This document shows, piece after piece, positions 53,126-59,076 of a DNA stretch of 59,076 nt. The DNA is from Novosphingobium sp. (GTDB lineage Bacteria > Pseudomonadota > Alphaproteobacteria > Sphingomonadales > Sphingomonadaceae), in the NCBI GenBank assembly GCA_029247785.1, contig JAQWKP010000329.1, positions 1 to 59,076 on the forward strand, given 5' to 3'. Position 1 is the first letter of the stretch. Each line of letters opens with the position of its first letter. Made by a program: the position numbers and the translations under genes. The notes under the pieces are model-generated. The model did no database searches. It had not been told where the DNA came from and saw nothing but the letters and a program-made list of their open reading frames with translations.

Positions 53126-53414
53126 AACAAATTCCGCAGAGGTGAGATCGGCGCGGATTCTTCGCCTGACGCCCGAAGCGCTCGAAAGACCATTTTCCTA
53201 CATTAAATGTTGCTGTCAAAAGGCCCCCGCGCACAATTGGGCCCGCCTGGCTTTTGGCGGCTTTTGAAGGGGACTCTTTGGTTTCGCCCACTCTGAGAAT
53301 TCTGGCTAAAAGACTGGCAAAGTGACTTTTTCTGTGATGATCTTAAGGAGACACGGTGTCTCCTTTGTCTCCTTAGGCCGATATCCCGGATCAAGGCGGG
53401 TTGAGCCCGTACGC
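53126..53414. other. Intergenic region with nested inverted/direct repeats
   Basis: A 289-base convergent gap before fabI. A perfect palindrome with arms AAGGAGACAC and GTGTCTCCTT (53345-53365, one-base centre) is followed by a second direct copy TGTCTCCTTA (53366-53375) that can pair with TAAGGAGACA (53344-53353). A weaker CCGCC/GGCGG pair near 53240-53265 precedes CTTTT and may help to terminate the upstream gene. No ORF. Confidence 0.55.
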
Positions 53415-54224
53415 TTAGGCAAGTGCGATATCGGGGGCATCCTCCTGCTTCATTCCGATCGTATTGTATCCGGCATCGACGTGGTGGATCTCTCCTGTCA
53501 CTCCCGATGCAAGGTCGGACAGCAGGTAAAGCGCGCCGCCGCCGACATCGTCAATGGTCACATTGCGCCGCAATGGCGCGTTGAATTCATTCCACTTGAG
53601 GATGTAGTTGAAATCGCCGATCCCGCGCGCGGCCAAAGTCTGGATCGGCCCAGCGGAAAGCCCGTTAACGCGGATATTGCGCGGTCCGCAGTCGTTGGCG
53701 AGGTATCTCACGCTGGATTCGAGAGCTGCCTTGGCGACGCCCATGACGTTGTAATGCGGGATGACCTTTTCGGCGCCGTAATAGGTTAGCGTCAGGAGAG
53801 AGCCGCCGTCTGACATCATCTCCACCGCTTTGCGGGTCACCGCGACGAAACTGTAAACGGAGATATTCATCGTCATCAAGAAATTTTCGAGCGTCGTATC
53901 GTAGAAGTTTCCACGCAGTTGGCTCTTGTCCGAAAACCCGATCGCATGGACCACGAAATCGATCGTCGGCCATCTCGCCGCCAGCTTCTCGAAAGCCGAA
54001 TCGAGGGCATCCATGTCGGAAACATCACAATCGATCAGGAAATCGCTGCCAAGGCTTTCTGCAAGCGGCCTGACACGTTTCCCCAGAGCCTCGCCCTGGT
54101 AGGCAAATGCCAGCTCGGCGCCATGTTCATGCAGTTTTTTTGCCACCCCCCAGGCGAGCGACTTGTCGTTGGCCAGCCCCATGATCAGGCCTCGCTTCCC
54201 CTGCATCAAACCGCTCATTCGCAT
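53415..54224 (-). CDS. fabI: Enoyl-[acyl-carrier-protein] reductase (NADH), FabI
   Basis: A 269-residue short-chain dehydrogenase fold. The N-terminal LMQGKRGLIMGLANDKSLAWGVA is the FabI cofactor loop. The catalytic Tyr and Lys are in YYGAEKVIPHYNVMGVAKA. LSAGPIQTLAARGIGDF is the substrate-binding flap, where triclosan also contacts. It completes fatty-acid elongation. The start overlaps the 3' end of the YihY-type gene by ten bases; ATG 54218 is a possible alternative. Confidence 0.94.
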   Translation of the reverse strand: MRMSGLMQGKRGLIMGLANDKSLAWGVAKKLHEHGAELAFAYQGEALGKRVRPLAESLGSDFLIDCDVSDMDALDSAFEKLAARWPTIDFVVHAIGFSDKSQLRGNFYDTTLENFLMTMNISVYSFVAVTRKAVEMMSDGGSLLTLTYYGAEKVIPHYNVMGVAKAALESSVRYLANDCGPRNIRVNGLSAGPIQTLAARGIGDFNYILKWNEFNAPLRRNVTIDDVGGGALYLLSDLASGVTGEIHHVDAGYNTIGMKQEDAPDIALA

Positions 54225-55219
54225 TCTTCCCGTGTTTCTCTGCCTTCAGACGCAGAGCCCCCGCCCACCGAAGCGGGCTTGTCCCGCTTATCTTGCAATT
54301 CAGCAAGCGCGGCGTTGAGCTCAGCCCCCACAACCATCCCTAAGCCAACCAGCCAGAAAAAGAAAAGCGCGATCATCACTCCGGCAAGGCTGCCATAGGT
54401 CAGATCGTAAACGAAGAAATTCTTGAGCACGCGCGGCAACAGCAGAGTCACCAGGGTCCACCATGACGCTACGAGCAGCGCGCCGGGCCATTTCAGGTAG
54501 CGCCGGCGCTGGTATGCGGCCGGGGTTAGCATCACAAACAGCAAATGGATCGAGATGAACAGCATGAGCAGGCCGATCAGGCGCGAGATGACAAACTTGT
54601 CGAAAACACCCTCTAGGCCGGGAAGCAGGGTGAAGACGATTTCCTGTGCGGCAGAAATTGCCACCTGTCCGGATAGCGCAACCAGCAGCAGCACGACCGA
54701 GCCAAAAATGATTCCGGTCGAGACAAGACGATATCGCCAGAATGCGACGGTCCGGGCGGTCCGATAGGAGCGGTGCAATATGTCGCGAATGGTCTCGACC
54801 AGGCTGCCGGCAGTCCACAACCCGACCAGGGCACCGATCCAGAGCAGCGAACCCTGCCTTGCGGACACCACATTGTGGGCAACCGGATCGATCAGCTCTG
54901 CGACCCGTGGCGGCATTGCCACAAGCAGCGTGTTGATAGCGCCATCGAGATGCGCCTGTTCACCGATCGCGGAATAGATAGCTGTTATGACAATCAGGAA
55001 AGGAAACAATGCCAGAATAGCAAGATAAGCGAGATTACCAGCATGGATGAAGCCGTCGTCATACGTGCTTGTCGCAACGCGCCGAATGACGCCGAAAGCT
55101 TGCGAGGCGAGGCCGGATTTTCCGAAAAAGCGGTTCGCCAGCCCGCCTGCCAGCCTGCGCCGGGCTTTGGTCGATATATCCGTCCGGGCCCGATGGTCGT
55201 CTAGCGGCTCTTCTTGCAC
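54215..55219 (-). CDS. YihY/BrkB family integral membrane protein
   Basis: A 334-residue protein with six hydrophobic segments and the family landmarks GNLAYLAILALFPFLIV, LVGLWTAGSLVETIRDILHRSYRT, FVMLTPAAYQRRRYLKWPGALLVA and FFFWLVGLGMVVGAELNAALAE. The family was once called ribonuclease BN; the role is unknown. GTG start is likely (55219). The C-terminus is charged and overlaps fabI. Confidence 0.88.
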   Translation of the reverse strand: MQEEPLDDHRARTDISTKARRRLAGGLANRFFGKSGLASQAFGVIRRVATSTYDDGFIHAGNLAYLAILALFPFLIVITAIYSAIGEQAHLDGAINTLLVAMPPRVAELIDPVAHNVVSARQGSLLWIGALVGLWTAGSLVETIRDILHRSYRTARTVAFWRYRLVSTGIIFGSVVLLLVALSGQVAISAAQEIVFTLLPGLEGVFDKFVISRLIGLLMLFISIHLLFVMLTPAAYQRRRYLKWPGALLVASWWTLVTLLLPRVLKNFFVYDLTYGSLAGVMIALFFFWLVGLGMVVGAELNAALAELQDKRDKPASVGGGSASEGRETREECE

Positions 55220-55243
55220 GCAGGCTTCATAGGACCTCGCAGC

Positions 55244-56179
55244 CTATACGCCAAGCTTGGCCCTCACGTCCCTATTGTCTTGCCACCCGTCAAGCCGTTC
55301 GGCGAGATCCGCGTCTTCCTCTGGGAGCACGATCTCGAGTGTGACAAGTTGGTCGCCGCGCGAACCGTTCTTGTTCGTGAATCCTTTGCCCTTGAGGCGC
55401 AGGGTCTTGCCGGAACTGCTGGCAGGCGGGATCGACAGCATGACCACGCCCTCCACCGTCGGCACCTTCACTTTCGCGCCGCCAACGGCTTCGTCCAATG
55501 TGATCGGCAATTCAACACGGACATCGTCGCCGTGTCGTTCGAAGAAGGCATGGGGCTGGAAGTGGATCGTGACCAGCGCGTCGCCATTGCCTCCAGGCCC
55601 CGCCTCGCCCTTACCAGCAAGGCGCATCTGGGTGCCATCCTCGACACCTGCGGGCAGTTTGAGGTCGATTGTCTTGCCGTCGGCAAGAGTTATGCGCTGG
55701 GTTTCCAATGTCGCGGCGTGGGGCAGCGTGACCTTGAGGCGGTACTGCACATTGGCCCCCTTGGGAGCCGCCCTGGTGCGGGGCTCGCGCTGACCGCCCC
55801 CCCCGAAACCGCCACCCATTCCGCCGCGATTGCCAAAGATACCGCCGAAGATATCGCCGAGATCGACATTCTCGGAGCCGAAGCCCTCAAATCCGTCTGC
55901 GGACCGGAAGCCTCCCTGGCTTCCGCCTGGGCCCTGGCCAAAGCCCATGTTTGGGTTGCCCTCCATGTCGATCTCGCCGCGATCGAACTGGGCGCGCTTG
56001 TCCTTGTCGGATAGCAGATCATAAGCGCGTGTAACGTCGCTGAAACGTTCAGTGGCCTTGGGATTGTCCTTGTTGGCGTCGGGATGCAGCTCCTTCGCCA
56101 GCTTGCGATAAGCGGATTTGATATCTTTCTCGCTTGCGCTGCGTGCGACGCCAAGGGTTGTATAGGGATCTGCTGCCAT
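55244..56179 (-). CDS. DnaJ-type co-chaperone without zinc finger (CbpA-like)
   Basis: A 311-residue type B J-protein. The J domain is at 1-70 with HPD at 32-34. A Gly/Phe-rich linker follows (about 75-125, GFGQGPGGSQGGF and GGMGGGFGGGGQ). The C-terminal substrate-binding domain from 140 (YRLKVTLPHAATLETQRITL) shows no CxxCxGxG zinc motif. It stimulates Hsp70 or binds DNA in CbpA style. It ends 24 bases before the YihY-type gene on the same strand. Confidence 0.9.
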   Translation of the reverse strand: MAADPYTTLGVARSASEKDIKSAYRKLAKELHPDANKDNPKATERFSDVTRAYDLLSDKDKRAQFDRGEIDMEGNPNMGFGQGPGGSQGGFRSADGFEGFGSENVDLGDIFGGIFGNRGGMGGGFGGGGQREPRTRAAPKGANVQYRLKVTLPHAATLETQRITLADGKTIDLKLPAGVEDGTQMRLAGKGEAGPGGNGDALVTIHFQPHAFFERHGDDVRVELPITLDEAVGGAKVKVPTVEGVVMLSIPPASSSGKTLRLKGKGFTNKNGSRGDQLVTLEIVLPEEDADLAERLDGWQDNRDVRAKLGV

Positions 56180-56387
56180 GACGCTAAGCTAGGTGCGGGT
56201 GTCGGCAAGAACAAGGTGAGCTTTCCGTCTGCGATGCGGGGGCTTGTCGAAAATGCCAAAATGCGACGCAATTTTCCGCAGGCGGAGGTGACCTGAGGCT
56301 GCAATTGTGCTGAAAGGGGAGTCGCCCAAAGCCCTCAATATGTCTGCGGGTTCATGCCAATCGTCGCAAGCTGCTCAGGAAAGCTAA

Positions 56388-56996
56388 ATGGAAGCCGAAC
56401 AGGGTGTGGAACTCGTCCCCGATGGCGATCCGATCGAACTCTTTTCCACCTGGTATGACGAAGCGCGTGAGCGCGAGCCCAACGATTCGAACGCCATGGC
56501 CCTTGCCACCGCGACGCCAGATGGCCTGCCGTCTGTGAGAATGGTGCTGCTCAAAGGGTTCGCGGCAGATGGTTTCGTTTTCTACACCAACAGCCGGAGC
56601 CGCAAGGGTGAAGAGATCCTTGCAAACCCCAATGCAGCCCTGTTGTTTCACTGGAAAAGCCTCAGACGCCAGATTCGGATCGAGGGGACATTGTCGCGCG
56701 TTAGCGAAGCCGAAGCCGATGACTATTTTGCCAGTCGCGCGCGCGATTCGCAGCTTGGTGCGGTTGCTTCCGACCAGTCTTCCCCGCTCGTATCTCGCCA
56801 GGCCTTTATTGAGCGCTACGAAGAGGTTGAGCTACGTTTCGTAGGCCAGGATGTCGAGCGGCCGGCGCATTGGTTTGGTTTTCGCCTTGACCCGCAGGCC
56901 ATCGAATTCTGGCACGACCGCCCATTCCGCCTCCACGAGCGCCGCCTTTTTACCCGGCAAGGTGAAGGCTGGGCCAGCACGCGGCTCTTTCCATGA
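56388..56996 (+). CDS. pdxH: Pyridoxamine/pyridoxine 5'-phosphate oxidase
   Basis: A 202-residue FMN enzyme, the last step of PLP supply. [29 protein letters not shown] covers the FMN- and substrate-binding strands, [22 protein letters not shown] a conserved loop, and [26 protein letters not shown] the C-terminus. The gap to the J-protein gene (208 bases) is divergent. It overlaps the efflux gene by ATGA. Confidence 0.93.
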   Translation: MEAEQGVELVPDGDPIELFSTWYDEAREREPNDSNAMALATATPDGLPSVRMVLLKGFAADGFVFYTNSRSRKGEEILANPNAALLFHWKSLRRQIRIEGTLSRVSEAEADDYFASRARDSQLGAVASDQSSPLVSRQAFIERYEEVELRFVGQDVERPAHWFGFRLDPQAIEFWHDRPFRLHERRLFTRQGEGWASTRLFP

Positions 56997-57907
56997 GCCA
57001 GGGCGCAAATCTCAATCGCGGCGCGGCGCTGGCCAGCATTCTGGTTGCCGTCATGTTGGTTGGCCTCAAAGCCCGGGCGGCCTTTTCCACCGGTTCGACC
57101 GCCATGCTCGGGAGCCTTGCCGACAGCGCCCTCGATCTTGTCGCCAGCCTCGCGACCTTGGCCGGAGTCTGGGTCGCGGCGCAGCCAGCCGATGAACGGC
57201 ACCGCTTCGGCCACGGCAAGGCCGAGGCGCTGGCAGCAATGTTTCAGGTCATGCTGATTTCGATTTCGGTACTCGCGATTTGCGTCCGGTCCTTCGAACA
57301 TCTTGTCAATGGCGAGCGCACCGATGCTGCCGCCGAAGGAATTGGCGTTTCGCTCATCGCCATGGCTTTCACGCTCAGCTTGCTCGCCTGGCAACGACAC
57401 GTGATTCGAAAGACCGATAGCCTGGCTATCGCCACCGACCATGTTCATTATCAGTCTGACCTGCTGCTCAACTTGGCGGTGATCGCCGCACTAGCGCTGG
57501 ATCAACTTGCTGGTTTTGCAAAAGCCGATCCGCTGTTTGGCATAGCCATCGCGGCGTGGCTGGGATGGAGCGCCTGGCGCGCCTCGCGCAGAGCGATAGA
57601 GCAGTTGATGGACCGCGAGTGGCCGGCGGAAAAAAAGGACCGCTTCCTTGATGTCCTGGCGCGCCACCCAGACCTTCGCGGCGTTCACGATCTGCGCACT
57701 AGAACTTCAGGCAACCAGGACTTTGTCCAGTTCCATGTCTGGGTCGACCCCAATATGACGGTGCGCGAAGCCCACAAAGTGATGGACGATATCGAGGCGC
57801 GGCTGCAAGCGGAATTTCCCGATGTCGAGATCATCATTCATCCCGATCCAGAGGGGTTGGTTGATGAAGTAGGCATTGCCGCTGAGGACGTGCTGCCTTC
57901 GGCCTAG
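56993..57907 (+). CDS. Cation diffusion facilitator (FieF/CzcD type)
   Basis: A 304-residue proton-coupled metal exporter with six spans. The metal site residues appear as [11 protein letters not shown] on TM2, [10 protein letters not shown] in the loop and [16 protein letters not shown] on TM5. The cytoplasmic C-terminal domain (about 210-304) has [16 protein letters not shown] and [21 protein letters not shown]. The metal (Zn, Fe or Cd) cannot be read off. It ends ten bases before the convergent hydrolase gene. Confidence 0.9.
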   Translation: MSQGANLNRGAALASILVAVMLVGLKARAAFSTGSTAMLGSLADSALDLVASLATLAGVWVAAQPADERHRFGHGKAEALAAMFQVMLISISVLAICVRSFEHLVNGERTDAAAEGIGVSLIAMAFTLSLLAWQRHVIRKTDSLAIATDHVHYQSDLLLNLAVIAALALDQLAGFAKADPLFGIAIAAWLGWSAWRASRRAIEQLMDREWPAEKKDRFLDVLARHPDLRGVHDLRTRTSGNQDFVQFHVWVDPNMTVREAHKVMDDIEARLQAEFPDVEIIIHPDPEGLVDEVGIAAEDVLPSA

Positions 57908-57917
57908 GCGCCCAATC

Positions 57918-59063
57918 CTAATTCGCCGGATACAACGCGACGAGCTCGCCGAGCCGGTCGCGTAAATCGGGGCGGCGTTCTCTATCGCTATGCCCAAGTC
58001 TGACAACAGTAAGCTTCTGCTGCGGAGAGGCGATAATATATTGTCCAAGATCACCAATGCAGGCCGTCAGGCTGTCAGGCGCCATTGCAGGGAATAGCTC
58101 CTGCTCGCCGTGCGGATGCGGCCGGTTCAGCCAGAGCTGTGCGCCATAACCGGGATGGCGCGGCGAAGGGCTGCGCATGAATTCGATCCAGCGTCGCGGT
58201 ATCAGTTGAGCGCCGCGCACCGAGCCGCCGTGGCGCAAGAATTCGCCAAGCTTGCCCCAGTCGCGGGCAGTGGCATGGATCATGCTCGACCCGATCATCG
58301 TGCCTGCAGCGTCGAACTCGGCGGTCATGCTGCCCATTCGTGCGGGCTCGAACAGGCGTGTGCGCAGATAGTCGGCGACCAGCTTGCGGCGGACATCAGG
58401 ATTGTCACTGTTGCTAAGTGATCTCGCGGAAACATCGGCGAGGATGATCGCGGTCGCCGAGGAATATTCGAACTTCGCTCCGGGTTCTGCCCCAAGTGGC
58501 TGCGCTTCTGCATAGGCGGCCATGTCATCGCGGCCGTCGAGGAAAAGCATGCGGACCAAGTCGGATTCGTGGGTCGGCACCTTCGTTTCATTGTGGCGCA
58601 GGCCCGAGCGCATCTGCAAGAGCTGTTTGAGAGTAATCTCGCCGCGCGGGTCGCCAGATCGCTGCCAGGTGGTGACCGGCACCGATTCGTTGAGGCGGAG
58701 CCGGCCGTCGCTTACCAGAAGGCCAGTCATGATCCCGGTCACACAATTCGACAGGGACCAGCCGAGCAGGCGCGAATCCTTGCCATAGCCATCTGCATAA
58801 CGCTCTGCGGCTATTTTGCCGCGGTGCATAACCAGCAATGCGTGCGTTTGTCCGACAGCTTCATCGTTGAACAGACGATCGATTGCGCGACCGAGTTGCT
58901 CGCGCGCCGCGCCGGGATCGCTAGCGATCGCATCCAGCGCTTCCTTGCTGGGCGGCGGCGGCCCGGCGGTGTCGGGCCCGCTGTCGCAGGCCGTCAGACA
59001 AATTCCAAGGCACGTCAGTGCCAGCAGCGAAACGTTTTTGCGGAAACGACTGAGTAACCTCAT
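57918..59063 (-). CDS. Lipoprotein serine hydrolase (beta-lactamase class C fold) with altered SxxK
   Basis: A 381-residue lipoprotein: lipobox LTAC with Cys26, then a Pro-rich linker. The penicillin-binding/beta-lactamase transpeptidase fold has LLKQLLQMRSGL-like sequence, FEYSSATAIIL for the Tyr motif and ATARDWGKLGEFLRHGG. The catalytic Ser is Ser103 in GWSLSNCVTG, but the SxxK lysine is Asn106. The upstream gene is not in the window; the start is near the right edge. Esterase, D-peptidase or no activity remain possible. Confidence 0.85.
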   Translation of the reverse strand: MRLLSRFRKNVSLLALTCLGICLTACDSGPDTAGPPPPSKEALDAIASDPGAAREQLGRAIDRLFNDEAVGQTHALLVMHRGKIAAERYADGYGKDSRLLGWSLSNCVTGIMTGLLVSDGRLRLNESVPVTTWQRSGDPRGEITLKQLLQMRSGLRHNETKVPTHESDLVRMLFLDGRDDMAAYAEAQPLGAEPGAKFEYSSATAIILADVSARSLSNSDNPDVRRKLVADYLRTRLFEPARMGSMTAEFDAAGTMIGSSMIHATARDWGKLGEFLRHGGSVRGAQLIPRRWIEFMRSPSPRHPGYGAQLWLNRPHPHGEQELFPAMAPDSLTACIGDLGQYIIASPQQKLTVVRLGHSDRERRPDLRDRLGELVALYPAN

Positions 59064-59076
59064 GGCGGGCGATTGA

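Noticed and set aside
1..59076. tRNA, rRNA, insertion sequences, CRISPR arrays, prophage
   Set aside because: No cloverleaf-like T-loop consensus, transposase, integrase or regularly spaced repeat was noticed on reading; a covariance-model search was not available.

Overview
The window is a GC-rich, gene-dense piece of an alphaproteobacterial chromosome, most likely from Sphingomonadales and probably close to Erythrobacteraceae. That placement is inferred from gene order, family make-up (DUF1491, a short DUF6489-like protein, a fused ThiS-ThiG, bactofilin next to an M23 peptidase, a PopZ-like protein) and base composition. No search was run. I see no insertion sequence, prophage, CRISPR array, tRNA or rRNA. 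Almost all of the window is conserved housekeeping DNA, with many four-base start/stop overlaps.

The main feature is a candidate replication-origin and centromere region. From about 11 to 23 kb most genes lie on the minus strand: parB, parA, rsmG, mnmG, mnmE, then rho, hemJ and hemE. From 23.3 to 29.7 kb the genes lie on the plus strand: the PPDK/PEP-synthase regulator, maf, aroE, coaE, dnaQ, hpf and ptsN. The hemE to PPDK-regulator gap (22973-23298) has the gene neighbourhood known for the Caulobacter origin. It holds an AT-rich stretch, DnaA-box-like sequences and a near-CtrA site. Three parS-like palindromes (12877, 13236, 15348) sit 8-10 kb away beside parAB. A PopZ-like gene (32605-33057) completes a plausible segregation set.

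Left flank (1-10 kb): an incomplete gene at the edge, then a SUV3-like helicase, S4 RNA-binding protein and 7Fe ferredoxin in overlapping frames, and carD with a terminator. After these come tsaC, an acyl-CoA dehydrogenase, a DUF815 ATPase, a PQQ sugar dehydrogenase-like protein, free-methionine sulfoxide reductase and a glycine-zipper protein.

Right half (28-59 kb): thioesterases, DUF1491, a cell wall hydrolase, xth, an A-type Fe-S carrier, a CBS protein, popZ-tolC and a degenerate isoaspartyl methyltransferase. Then come class I fumarase, a phosphoesterase, rplM-rpsI with a strong terminator, ctaA with two unknown genes, merC, thiSG, bactofilin/M23, and the proA-nadD-rsfS-rlmH-envC-ctpA-dsbB-coq7 run. 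The end of the window holds fabI, a YihY-family protein, a DnaJ-like protein, pdxH, a cation diffusion facilitator and a lipoprotein serine hydrolase that lacks its SxxK lysine.

I do not see a clearly undescribed multi-gene system. The points most worth checking are the origin/parS region, the internal Gly-Gly of ThiSG, the serine hydrolase substitution, the degenerate methyltransferase, the two unknown genes coupled to ctaA, and several unexplained palindromes and short repeats.
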